A stretch of 64,000 nucleotides of DNA from positions 4,092,001-4,156,000 of the forward strand of contig NZ_CP109435.1 in the NCBI RefSeq assembly GCF_036227125.1. Reading direction: 5' to 3'. This DNA is from Streptomyces sp. NBC_01485 (GTDB lineage: Bacteria; Actinomycetota; Actinomycetes; Streptomycetales; Streptomycetaceae). This document shows, one piece after another, positions 54,399-62,865 of the stretch. The notes beneath the pieces were generated by a model. That model made no database searches and was not told the DNA's origin. It saw only the letters and a program-made list of their open reading frames with translations. The first letter of the stretch is position 1, and every line of letters starts with the position of its first letter. The position numbers and the translations under genes are program-made.

Positions 54399-56291
54399 CT
54401 ACAGCTGGGTGGGCTGGCGCTGTGTCAGGCCGTACGTCTTCGCGATCTCGTTCCACAACGTCGCGGCCCGCGTCTTCTGGGCGCTGGCGGTGCCGCTCGC
54501 GCGGTTGCCCTGCTGCGTCTCGGAGGTGGTGCGGGCCGAGCCCTTCTTGCAGCTCTTGTTCTTGCTGCCGGCGACCTGGTCGGCCCAGGCCGCGTAGTGC
54601 TCGTCGGCGGACGCGGACGCCTGCCACGCCTTGGTGAGGGCGGTGGTCAGCGCGGCGTGCTCCGGGAGCTGGTCGGCCTTCAGCGCGGACAGCCTGGTGA
54701 CCAGGTCGGTGCGCTGTTTCGCCGCGTCCCGCAGGTCCGTGGCGGCCTGCGCGAGGTTGTCGCAGGCCTTCACGTCGGCGACCGCGCTGATCACGCTGGC
54801 CCGGCTGCTGCCGCTGTCGGCCAGCAGCTTGTCCAGCTCGACGGCCTGCTGCTCGGCCGCGCCGCCGGACGCCGACGCCGACCCGTCGGCAGCGGGCGCC
54901 GACGCGGCGACGGTCCTGTTGTCGCCGCCCTGGTCGTCGCCGCCACCCCCGCCGGAGAGCAGCGCGCCCGCGCCGACTCCGACGACCGCGAGGGCCACCC
55001 CGACCGCCGCGAACAACGGCACGCGCGAGCCGCTACGACCGCCCCGGCCGCCGCCGTCGTCGTCCCGCGCCCCGCGCCCCCCGCCCGCCGCCGGGTCACC
55101 GGGCGGGGTGTAGGCGGGCTGCGGGGAACGGGCGCCGTATCCGGGAGATCCATGAGGTCCATGAGGTCCATGAGGTCCAGGAGATCCGGGGGTTTTCGGC
55201 TCGGCGAAGCGTGGGAGCTGCTGCGTGGACGCGGCCGGGCTCTCGCTGCCCGGCCCGCTGCGGAAGAGGTTCTCGAACTCGGCGGGCGGCTGCCGGTCCC
55301 GGTCCCCGCCGGGCTGCGCGGGGACGGGCGGGATGTACTGCGTGGCCTCGGCGTCGGAGTGCCCGCCCGGCTGGGCACCGGGGGCGGGCATCGGCCCCGG
55401 GCGGGAAGCGTTGTGCGGGGTGCGGCCCAGGAAGTGGGTCGACTCGGCCGGGGTCTCGGGCGGCAGCGCGCCCGGCCCGACCGGCGGCAGCAACTGCGTC
55501 GCGCCCTCGTCGACGGGTGCGGCGGCGGGGACGGGCGGCAGGTACTGAGTGGCACCCTCGTCGGCCCCGGAAGCCGGAAACGCCGGTACCGCCGGTATGT
55601 ACTGCGTCGCGCCCTCGTCGGCCGGCGGCAGGGGTGCGCCCGGCATGCCCTGGCCGTACGTCGGATTGGCCGGGGCCGGTGCGCCCTCCGGCGGCAGCGG
55701 GCCCGCGCCCGCGCCCGACTGGGCACCGCCGTTCCAGGGCGCCGGCTGCGAACTGTTCCACTGCTGCTGGTGCTGCTGCTGGTGCTGGTGCTGCTGGTGA
55801 TGCTGCGGGTCTTGCTGGTACTGCGGCTGCTGGTGGGCCTGGCCCGCGGGGAGCGGCCAGCCCTGGGACGGCTGCTGCTGCTGTTGCTGCGGGGCGGGCG
55901 TCTGCTGGTCGGGCGTCTGCTGGTCGGGCCCCCAGGACTGTCCCCAGGTCTGCCCACCGGCCGGCGCCTGCTGCCCGTACTCCGCCACCGGCTCCGATTG
56001 CCCGTACCGCTGCTCGCCGTACTGCTGCTGCCCGTACGCCTGCTCCCGCTGGTCGTACTGCGGCTGCCCGTACTGCGGCTGCTGCCCGCCGTACTGGCCG
56101 GAATAGTGGTCCGCCGGCGGTCCGGACAAGGGGCCCGGCGGCGGTCCGGACGGTGGGCCCTGGCGGGGGACCGGGCGTGGTGCGTGTGTCGTCATTCCCG
56201 GCAGCAGGGGTTCCCCACCGTCCGAGGGCAGCACGATGCCTTCGCGCGCGGGCTGCGCCGAGGGCTCCTCGCCCTGTCCACTCTGCGTCAC
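54399..56291 (-). CDS. Gln/Pro-rich single-pass membrane protein with repeated ATQY/L motifs
   Basis: The 630-residue protein has a long low-complexity cytoplasmic part rich in Gln, Tyr, Gly and Pro (residues about 55-190), then repeated acidic motifs DEGATQYIP, DEGATQYLP, DEGATQLLP and DAEATQYIPP, a membrane segment (VPLFAAVGVALAVVGVGAGA, about residue 425) and an extracellular helical domain with two or three Cys (AVADVKACDNLAQAATDLRD, AGSKNKSCKK). ATQY-type motifs are typical of Thr phosphorylated by Pkn kinases and read by FHA domains. AGGAG lies before the GTG start. Confidence 0.75.
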   Translation of the reverse strand: MTQSGQGEEPSAQPAREGIVLPSDGGEPLLPGMTTHAPRPVPRQGPPSGPPPGPLSGPPADHYSGQYGGQQPQYGQPQYDQREQAYGQQQYGEQRYGQSEPVAEYGQQAPAGGQTWGQSWGPDQQTPDQQTPAPQQQQQQPSQGWPLPAGQAHQQPQYQQDPQHHQQHQHQQQHQQQWNSSQPAPWNGGAQSGAGAGPLPPEGAPAPANPTYGQGMPGAPLPPADEGATQYIPAVPAFPASGADEGATQYLPPVPAAAPVDEGATQLLPPVGPGALPPETPAESTHFLGRTPHNASRPGPMPAPGAQPGGHSDAEATQYIPPVPAQPGGDRDRQPPAEFENLFRSGPGSESPAASTQQLPRFAEPKTPGSPGPHGPHGPHGSPGYGARSPQPAYTPPGDPAAGGGRGARDDDGGGRGGRSGSRVPLFAAVGVALAVVGVGAGALLSGGGGGDDQGGDNRTVAASAPAADGSASASGGAAEQQAVELDKLLADSGSSRASVISAVADVKACDNLAQAATDLRDAAKQRTDLVTRLSALKADQLPEHAALTTALTKAWQASASADEHYAAWADQVAGSKNKSCKKGSARTTSETQQGNRASGTASAQKTRAATLWNEIAKTYGLTQRQPTQL

Positions 56292-56513
56292 CGGGACTCC
56301 TACGAATGGGGGACCTTCGGAATCGTCGGTTCACGCTACCGGGTCCCCGGAACCCCGGGCTACGCGCAGCTCAGAACGTGATCTCCCTCCCAGCGAGGAC
56401 GACGAGGTCGGCAAGGCCGGCAGTGACGTCGGTAACAGATCCGGAGCGCCGTGCGCCGGCGCGTTCACGCAGCGGCGCCCCGTCCCTTCGCGTCTTCGTG
56501 CCTTCGTGCCGGC

Positions 56514-57899
56514 TCACGCCGCCGTCTGCAACTCCAGCCGCGCCCCGAACTCCCTCACCACCGACTCGTCCCGGAACGGTTCCAGTCGCTGCTGGAGATC
56601 ATCCAGGTACTCCGCGCCCCGGTTGGAGCGGAGCGTCTCCAGCAACTCGACCGCTTTCAGGCCGGTGTTGCAGGCCTGCTCGATCTCGCGCTGCTGCACC
56701 TGGGCGGTGGCCAGCAGGACGTACCCGATCGCGCGCCGGCGCGCACGGCTCTCCGGATGCCCGGCCAGGGACTGTTCGGCGCAGCGCGCCGCCGACTCGG
56801 CCTGGCCCAGGTCGCGGTGGCAGTGCGCCAACTCGTCGGCCAGATAAGCCTCGTCGAAGTGCGCGATCCACGCCGGGTCGTCCCCGGCGGCCGGATCGAC
56901 CGCTTCCAGCGCCGACACCGCCCGCCCGGACGCCGCCTGCGCCCCGCGTACGTCACCCATCAGCGCGTGCCCGCGCGCCTCCGCCGCGAGGAACATCGCC
57001 TCCGCGCGCGGGGTCACCCGTCCGCGTGCCCCCTCCTGTGCCGCGCGCGCCAACTGGGCGATCTCGCGCGGGTTTCCGAGCTGGGCCGCGAGGTGGCTCA
57101 TGGAGGCGGCGAGGACGTATCCGCCGTACCCCCGGTCGCCCGCCGCCTGCGCGAGCCGCAGGGCCTGGATGTAGTAGCGCTGGGCGAGGCCGGGTTGGCC
57201 GGTGTCGACGGCCATGTACCCGGCGAGTTCCGTCAACCGGGCTACGGAGGCGAAGAGTTCACGGCCCACCGCCTCCCGGTAGGAGCCGGCCAGCAGGCCC
57301 GAGACCACGCTGTTGAGGTAGTGCACGACGACCGGGCGCACATGCCCGCTGCCGTACTGGTGGTCCAGGTCGACCAGCGCCTGTGTCATCGCCTTGACGG
57401 CGGCGACGTCGGACAGGCCCACCCGGGGTCCCGCCGCGCGCGCCACCTGGGCGTCGGGTGAGGAGATCAGCCAGTCGCGGCTCGGCTCGACCAGCGCCGA
57501 GGCGGCCACGGACGAACCGGAGAGGAAGTCCCGCCGGCCCACGTCGCTGCGCCACAGCTCACAGACCTGCTCGATGGCCCCCAGTACCGTCGGCGAGAAC
57601 TGGAGACCCACGCCCGAGGCGAGGTTCTTGCCGTTGGCCATGCCGATCTCGTCGATCGTGACCGTACGGCCGAGCTTGCGGCCCAGGGCCTCGGCGATGA
57701 TCGCCGGGGCGCGTCCGCGCGGCTGCTGTCCGCGCAGCCAACGGGCCACGGACGTCTTGTCGTAGCGCAGGTCGAGACCGTGCTCCGCACCGCACATGTT
57801 GACGCGGCGGGCGAGCCCGGCGTTCGAGCACCCCGCCTCCTGGATGAGCGCCTGCAGCCGTTCGTTGGGCTGCCGCGCGACGAGAGGCCTTGCGGCCAT
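56514..57899 (-). CDS. HTH/TPR regulatory protein (NsdA-like family)
   Basis: This 461-residue protein has an HTH-like N terminus (ERLQALIQEAGCSNAGLARR, RYDKTSVARWLRGQQPRG), the conserved GRKLGRTVTIDEIGMANG and a C-terminal array of TPR-like helices (GDRGYGGYVLAASMSHLAAQ, AEAMFLAAEARGHALMGDVR). The layout is that of Streptomyces NsdA-type regulators of antibiotic production and sporulation. Whether it is NsdA itself cannot be told from the window. AGGGGG lies before the ATG at 57899. Its upstream region holds three direct repeats (57921-57964). Confidence 0.82.
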   Translation of the reverse strand: MAARPLVARQPNERLQALIQEAGCSNAGLARRVNMCGAEHGLDLRYDKTSVARWLRGQQPRGRAPAIIAEALGRKLGRTVTIDEIGMANGKNLASGVGLQFSPTVLGAIEQVCELWRSDVGRRDFLSGSSVAASALVEPSRDWLISSPDAQVARAAGPRVGLSDVAAVKAMTQALVDLDHQYGSGHVRPVVVHYLNSVVSGLLAGSYREAVGRELFASVARLTELAGYMAVDTGQPGLAQRYYIQALRLAQAAGDRGYGGYVLAASMSHLAAQLGNPREIAQLARAAQEGARGRVTPRAEAMFLAAEARGHALMGDVRGAQAASGRAVSALEAVDPAAGDDPAWIAHFDEAYLADELAHCHRDLGQAESAARCAEQSLAGHPESRARRRAIGYVLLATAQVQQREIEQACNTGLKAVELLETLRSNRGAEYLDDLQQRLEPFRDESVVREFGARLELQTAA

Positions 57900-58259
57900 T
57901 GGCACTACCCCCTGTGGAGTTCCGTACCGAAGGATCCGTACCGAAGAGTTCCGTACCGAAGAGTTGTGAAAAGTTCCGGCCGAGAAGATCAATGCCCACA
58001 GACATAACGAAAATGCGAGGCATGCGAGGATTGCCGACTATTTCCGGGTTGCCGACAGGAGCCGGCCCCGCTCCCGTCCCCGCTCCGTCCCGTCTCCGGC
58101 CCCCTCCCCCGGCCCCCTTCCGTGACTACCCGCTACCGCGCCCGTTCCTCCCGCGCGCCCCCGCACATGCACCCATGCGCCCCGGACGCGGAATCGATGC
58201 TCCTCCCCCGCGCATATGGGCATGCGTAACCCCTGGTGGCAGCTAGAGTTGTGTTCATC
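57900..58259. other. 360-bp divergent promoter region
   Basis: It contains the triple repeat at 57921-57964 near the leftward gene, a pyrimidine-rich central part and the -10 box TAGAGT of the rightward prim-pol gene (58244-58249). No gene is supported. Confidence 0.55.
57921..57964. promoter_or_regulatory. three direct repeats TCCGTACCGAAG upstream of the NsdA-like gene
   Basis: TCCGTACCGAAG begins at 57921, 57935 and 57950, spacing 14 and 15 bp, with GGA or AGT after each unit. They lie 22-65 bp upstream of the start codon in the promoter of the HTH/TPR gene. They may be binding sites for a regulator. Confidence 0.5.
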
Positions 58260-58913
58260 GTGGAAGAGACCATCGCGGGCGCCGACGCCACTCAAATCCC
58301 GAAGCAGCGCGGGGAATCGCTGCTCGAGACCGCTGTTCGCTATGCCGAGGAACGCCATTGGGACGTGTTCCCCGGCACCTGGCTCGACACCGTCGACGGA
58401 ATGCAGCGCTGCTCCTGCGGCGACGTGACGTGCGACGCGCCTGGCGCACACCCTGCGCGCCCCGACTGGGCGACGCAGGCCACCGGCAGTGCGACGGTCG
58501 CGCGCCGGATGTGGCAGAAGCAGCCGACCGCCTCCATCCTGCTGCCGACGGGCCGTACGTTCGACGCGATCTCCGTGCCGGAGACGGCCGGGTTCCTCGC
58601 GTTGGCGCGGATGGAGCGGATGCAGTTGACGCTCGGTCCCGTCACGTTGACGCCGGATCGGCGGATGCAGTTCTTCGTGCTGACGGGGGCTTCGGCGAAG
58701 GTGCCGGACCTGGTGCGCAAGCTCGGCTGGTCGCTGGGGGCGCTCGATCTGGTGACGCTGGGGGAGGGCGCTTATGTGGCCGCGCCGCCTACGCGGTTCG
58801 GGTCGAGGGGGGCCGTGCAGTGGGCCTGCCGGCCTACGGCGGCCAATCGGTGGCTGCCGGATGCCGAGGAGTTGATCTCGCCGCTTGCCTATGCGTGCGG
58901 TCGGGATCGTTGA
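58260..58913 (+). CDS. bifunctional primase/polymerase (prim-pol) domain protein
   Basis: This 217-residue protein has the prim-pol N-terminal fold: LETAVRYAEERHWDVFPGTW, MQRCSCGDVTCDAPGAHPAR (Cys-rich loop), ASILLPTGRTFDAISVPETA and MQFFVLTGAS. The catalytic acidic pattern is only partly evident (TFDAI). Streptomyces chromosomal versions carry just this domain and no helicase; their role is unclear. TAGAGT ends ten bases before the GTG, so a short or absent leader is likely. Confidence 0.75.
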   Translation: MEETIAGADATQIPKQRGESLLETAVRYAEERHWDVFPGTWLDTVDGMQRCSCGDVTCDAPGAHPARPDWATQATGSATVARRMWQKQPTASILLPTGRTFDAISVPETAGFLALARMERMQLTLGPVTLTPDRRMQFFVLTGASAKVPDLVRKLGWSLGALDLVTLGEGAYVAAPPTRFGSRGAVQWACRPTAANRWLPDAEELISPLAYACGRDR

Positions 58914-58946
58914 CAGCCCCTTCTCGTCTGCGTAGTTGATCTTTCG

Positions 58947-59027
58947 TTGGCGGGTGCGGGTCGGTTGTGGTTGCTCGCGCCCACGCGGCGGAGCCGCATG
59001 TCGATACAGCCCCGCGCCCCTTCAGGG
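58947..59027 (-). repeat. Streptomyces intergenic repeat, copy B
   Basis: The inverse of the element at 25343-25422 with about eight differences: CCCGCACCCGCCAA at its left end, GCGGCTCCGCCGC core, then CGCGGGG. It lies between the prim-pol and ABC genes and is noncoding. Confidence 0.75.
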
Positions 59028-59041
59028 CGCTGTCCCCGCCG

Positions 59042-59053
59042 TAGGGTTCACGC
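59042..59053 (+). promoter_or_regulatory. probable leaderless -10 box (ABC transporter operon)
   Basis: TAGGGT at 59042-59047 fits TANNNT, six bases before the ATG at 59054, with no ribosome site between. Confidence 0.45.
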
Positions 59054-59824
59054 ATGACGTCCGTACGTGTGCGTGGGCTCTGGAAGCGGTTTGGGCAGCA
59101 GGTCGCGGTCGCCGGGATCGATCTCGATCTGCCCGCCGGGAAGTTCATCGGGCTGGTCGGGCCCAACGGGGCGGGGAAGACGACCACGCTGTCGATGGTG
59201 ACCGGGTTGCTGCGGCCCGATCAGGGAACCGTCGAAGTCGTCGGGCACGACGTGTGGCGGGATCCCGTGGCGGTGAAGGCGCGGATCGGGGTGCTGCCGG
59301 AGGGACTGCGGCTGTTCGAGCGGCTGTCGGGGCGTGAACTGCTCGGCTACAGCGGGCGGTTGCGGGGGCTGCCCGGTGCCGAGGTCGACAAGCGGGCCAC
59401 GCAACTGCTCGACGTCCTCGACCTGGCCGGTGCCCAGCACAAGCTCGTCGTCGACTACTCGACCGGCATGCGGAAGAAGATCGGACTCGCCGCCGCGCTG
59501 CTCCACAACCCCGAAGTGCTCTTCCTCGACGAGCCGTTCGAGGGCGTCGACCCGGTGTCCGCGCAGATCATCCGGGGCGTGCTGGAGCGGTACACGGCGT
59601 CCGGGGCGACGGTCGTCTTCTCCTCCCACGTCATGGAACTCGTCGAGTCGCTGTGCGACTGGGTGGCGGTGATGGCGGCGGGACGGATCCGGGCGCACGG
59701 CACACTGGCGGAGGTGCGGGGGTCGGCGCCCTCCTTGCAGCAGGCGTTCCTCGAACTCGTCGGGGCGCAGGGGCGGGACATGGGCTCCGACCTCGACTGG
59801 CTCGGCGGCGGGGCCGCCCGATGA
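59054..59824 (+). CDS. ABC transporter ATP-binding protein
   Basis: This 256-residue ATPase has Walker A GPNGAGKTT (residues 36-44), signature YSTGMRKK (variant of LSGGQ), Walker B VLFLDEPFEGVD and the switch His in FSSHV. It belongs to the ABC-2 exporter type. It overlaps its permease gene by four bases (ATGA), forming a two-gene exporter operon with a probable leaderless promoter. Confidence 0.92.
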   Translation: MTSVRVRGLWKRFGQQVAVAGIDLDLPAGKFIGLVGPNGAGKTTTLSMVTGLLRPDQGTVEVVGHDVWRDPVAVKARIGVLPEGLRLFERLSGRELLGYSGRLRGLPGAEVDKRATQLLDVLDLAGAQHKLVVDYSTGMRKKIGLAAALLHNPEVLFLDEPFEGVDPVSAQIIRGVLERYTASGATVVFSSHVMELVESLCDWVAVMAAGRIRAHGTLAEVRGSAPSLQQAFLELVGAQGRDMGSDLDWLGGGAAR

Positions 59825-61410
59825 GCGGCGTGACCTCCACCCTCGTCCGGCTGAAGCTGTCGCTGCTGCGCAACGGGCTGAAGCAGTCGGGCGGGCGGCG
59901 GGCCGCGTACATCGCCTCCGCCGTCGTCACGCTGCTGTTCGCCGCGTTGCAGTTGCTCGGGCTGATCGCGTTGCGCGGGCACGACCACGCCGTTTCGCTG
60001 GTGGTGCTCCTGGTGGCGGTGCTGGGGCTGGGGTGGGCGGTGATGCCGCTGTTCTTCCCCAGCGGCGACGAGACCCTCGACCCGACCCGGCTCGTGATGC
60101 TGCCGTTGCGGCCCCGGCCGCTGGTGCGGGCGCTGCTGGCGGCCTCGCTGGTGGGCATCGGGCCGCTGTTCACGCTGCTGATGCTGGTGGGGTCGGTGGT
60201 GTCCGTGGCGCACGGGGCGGCGGCCTGGGCGGTGGCCGTCCTCGCCGTCGCGCTCGGGCTGCTGGTGTGCGTGGCGCTCGCGCGGGCCGTGGCCGCAGCC
60301 AACATCCGGCTGCTGAGCAGCCGCAAAGGGCGCGATCTGGCGGTGCTGAGCGGGCTGGTGATCGCGGTCGGCGTGCAGGTCTTGAACTTCGGGGCGCAGC
60401 GGCTCGGGACGTCCGGTCTCGGGCAGCTCGATCCGGCGGCGGCCGTGCTGCGCTGGCTGCCGCCCGCCTCGGCGGTCGGCGCGGTGGACTCTGTGAGCAA
60501 GGGGGCGTACGGGGTCGCCGTCGCGCAACTCGCCGTCAGCGCGGCGGGTTTGGCGCTGCTGGTGGCGGCGTGGGCGCGGAGTCTGACACGGCTGATGACC
60601 TCGCCCGACGGCTCCACCCTCCAGGCCGCCGAGCCGGCCGCGCGGGACCGGCGGAACTCGGCGGGGCCGGCGCGGCTGCTGCCAGGCGGGCGCACCGGGA
60701 CCGTGATGGAACGCAGCCTGCGCTACATCTGGCGCGACCCGAAGACGAAGGCCGCCTGGGTGACGTCGCTGGCCATCGGGCTGATCGTGCCCGTCTTCAA
60801 CGCGGTGCAGGGCACCGGCTCGATCTACTTCGCGTGCTTCGCCGCCGGGATGCTCGGCGTCCAGATGTACAACCAGTTCGGGCAGGACACGTCCGCGTTC
60901 TGGATGGTCGCGCTGACCATCTCCTCGCCCCGGGACGCGTATGTGGAGCTGCGTGCGCGGGCGCTGGCCCTGCTGCTGATCACCCTGCCGTACGCGACGC
61001 TGGTGACGGTGCTGACGACGGCGCTGCTCGGCGACTGGCCGAAGCTGCCCGAGGCGCTGGGGCTGTCCCTCGCGCTGCTCGGCGCGATGCTGGCGACGGG
61101 CGCCTGGACCTCGGCCCGCTTCCCCTACTCGATTCCGTCCGAGGGCCACAAGAACGTCGCCCCCGGGCAGGCCGGTCTCGCCTGGATCGCGATCTTCGGC
61201 GGGATGGTCGCGGCGGCCCTGCTGTGCGCGCCCGTCATCGCGCTGACGATCTGGCTGAACGTCAGCGCGGGCGGCGACTCCTGGACTTGGCTGCTGCTGC
61301 CGGTGGGCGCGGTGTACGGCACGGCCATCACGGTGCTGGGCCTACGCCTGGCGGCCCCCAGCACGGCACAGCGCCTGCCGGAGATCCTTACGGCGGTGAG
61401 CAAGGGGTGA
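59821..61410 (+). CDS. ABC-2-type transporter permease
   Basis: This 529-residue membrane protein has about a dozen hydrophobic segments (SAVVTLLFAALQLLGLIALR, VVLLVAVLGLGWAVMPLFF, AWAVAVLAVALGLLVCVALA, MVAAALLCAPVIALTIWLNV). A soluble central loop (RSLTRLMTSPDGSTLQAAEP to GTVMERSLRYIWRDPKTKAA) splits the two halves. It pairs with the overlapping ATPase gene. The exported substrate is unknown. Confidence 0.88.
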   Translation: MSGVTSTLVRLKLSLLRNGLKQSGGRRAAYIASAVVTLLFAALQLLGLIALRGHDHAVSLVVLLVAVLGLGWAVMPLFFPSGDETLDPTRLVMLPLRPRPLVRALLAASLVGIGPLFTLLMLVGSVVSVAHGAAAWAVAVLAVALGLLVCVALARAVAAANIRLLSSRKGRDLAVLSGLVIAVGVQVLNFGAQRLGTSGLGQLDPAAAVLRWLPPASAVGAVDSVSKGAYGVAVAQLAVSAAGLALLVAAWARSLTRLMTSPDGSTLQAAEPAARDRRNSAGPARLLPGGRTGTVMERSLRYIWRDPKTKAAWVTSLAIGLIVPVFNAVQGTGSIYFACFAAGMLGVQMYNQFGQDTSAFWMVALTISSPRDAYVELRARALALLLITLPYATLVTVLTTALLGDWPKLPEALGLSLALLGAMLATGAWTSARFPYSIPSEGHKNVAPGQAGLAWIAIFGGMVAAALLCAPVIALTIWLNVSAGGDSWTWLLLPVGAVYGTAITVLGLRLAAPSTAQRLPEILTAVSKG

Positions 61411-61467
61411 CGGGGGAGGCGGGGGTGACGGCGGAAGGGGACTGAAGTTCTCAGGGGTTCCGGGGCT

Positions 61468-62421
61468 TCAGGGGGTTTCTGGGGTGAGTACGGCGTCGAG
61501 GAAGGGTTCGATCGCTGTGCGCCAAGCCGTTGGCTGGTCGTAGTGGACGAGGTGGCCGGCGTGGGCGACCTCCGCGTACTCGCCGCGCGGTAGTACGCGG
61601 ACCATCTCCTGGGCCTCGGCCCGGCCCAGCTCGCCGTCGAGCCCGCGCACGACCAGGACCGGGCACTGGACCTGGGTGAGTTCCTCCCAGTGCGCGTCAT
61701 AGACCCAGGTCTCGCGGGACTTCAGCATCTGTTCGGGCTCGAAGACGGGCCGCCAGCCGTCGGGGGACTCGTGCATGACCTCGGCGTAGAACTCGCCGCG
61801 GGAGGGGTTCGGGCGCTCCACCCAGGGGTCGTCCTCGCCGAACCACTTGCGGACGTCGGCGAGGGTGGCGAAGGGGACGGGCCAGGACTTGAACCAGTCG
61901 CCCCACTCGCGCTGCGAGGCCGCGCCGAGCGCGGAGGCCCGCATGTCGCAGACGATCAGGCCGCGCACCAGGTCGGGACGCTTGGCGGCGAGCTGCCACG
62001 CCGTCAGCGCGCCCATCGCGTGGCCGATGAGGACGGCCGGGGCGAGGCCGAGCTGTTCCAGGGCGGCCTCCGCGTCCTCGACGTAGGCCTCGCGGGTGAA
62101 GGCGGCTTCGGGGGGCTTCTCGCTCTGGCCGTGGCCGCGCTGGTCGAGGGCGACCGCGCGGTGCCGCTCGGAGAGCCAGCGGGCGGTGGACGCCCAGTGC
62201 GAGGCCCGGCCCATCAGACCGTGCAGTAACAGGACGCCCGAGGACGACGACGACCCGTTCTCCCCGCCCCCGTCTCTGGCCCCGCCTCCGTCCCTTTCCG
62301 CTTCCACTGCTCGTGCGGACTGCGCCGGGATCACCTTGGGCGGGTCCCCGAACTCCCAGGCCGCCAGGCGTACGCCGCCCGCTCCGGTCACGTCGATGCG
62401 TCGCGCCACAGTTCCTGGCAC
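61468..62421 (-). CDS. alpha/beta hydrolase-fold protein lacking the nucleophile serine
   Basis: This 317-residue protein has the alpha/beta hydrolase core: VLLLHGLMGRASHW, ALDQRGHGQSEKPPE, the nucleophile elbow, then VVRGLDGELG and the catalytic His in EVAHAGHLVHYDQP. The elbow reads LIGHAMGALTAW, with Ala where the nucleophilic Ser normally is (GHSMG). The codon is GCG, confirmed in the sequence. It may be catalytically dead, or it may use another residue. An Asp/Gly/Ser-rich insert (about residues 38-60) is another oddity. The start is uncertain; an internal GTG eight codons later is possible. Confidence 0.8.
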   Translation of the reverse strand: MPGTVARRIDVTGAGGVRLAAWEFGDPPKVIPAQSARAVEAERDGGGARDGGGENGSSSSSGVLLLHGLMGRASHWASTARWLSERHRAVALDQRGHGQSEKPPEAAFTREAYVEDAEAALEQLGLAPAVLIGHAMGALTAWQLAAKRPDLVRGLIVCDMRASALGAASQREWGDWFKSWPVPFATLADVRKWFGEDDPWVERPNPSRGEFYAEVMHESPDGWRPVFEPEQMLKSRETWVYDAHWEELTQVQCPVLVVRGLDGELGRAEAQEMVRVLPRGEYAEVAHAGHLVHYDQPTAWRTAIEPFLDAVLTPETP

Positions 62422-62865
62422 CCCCCTGGGCCTCGTACCGTTGTGCTGCCGTCAGACTTCGAAAGACTTCGGATCACACGCAGGCTATCGAATGCCCTTT
62501 CGAGATATGCACTCTCCGCGAGCAACACCCCTCGTTCGAGTGACCTCGTTCAAGGAATGATCGCCGCTGCCGAGGGGAGACCTTCTGCGGGAGGCGGACC
62601 GTTCGGGGAAACCGGTCCGAGGGGAACGACCTTGAGAGCTCGGGGCTCCGGGTCGAAACAGGGGAGGACAGGCCCCGGTGCCGCACGGCACCGGGGCCTT
62701 CCGCTGCTCTGCGGCACACCATCCCGCCCCCTCAGGTCATATGCCCACGCGACAGCCTGGCACGTGAAGCGTCGGAGCGCTGCGATTCGACACAGCCGAT
62801 CTCCGATTCGACGAGATCGACAGGACGCCACAACTGCCCCCTGCGTCCCGGGAGTTGAACAATGC
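62422..62865. other. 444-bp region with hairpins, possible small RNA
   Basis: No protein gene is supported. A hairpin around CGGACCG (62595-62601)/CGGTCCG (62613-62619) precedes the strong terminator-like hairpin at 62671-62698, which could end a short transcript. The stretch 62450-62530 is AT-richer than the rest of the window. Confidence 0.5.
62671..62698. terminator. strong hairpin GGCCCCGGTGCC-GCAC-GGCACCGGGGCC
   Basis: Perfect 12-bp stem with a 4-base loop, followed by TT on the + strand. It is 168 bp past the DmdR stop (leftward), so it may end a rightward transcript from 62.4 kb or a read-through transcript of the DmdR gene. Confidence 0.65.

Noticed and set aside
57259..57555. Short open frames inside the HTH/TPR gene
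   Set aside because: They lie in other frames of a domain-supported gene and show no ribosome site or domain.
62443..62700. Known riboswitch (cobalamin or c-di-AMP type)
   Set aside because: The stems do not match consensus features that I could check by eye, and no suitable downstream gene exists on that strand.
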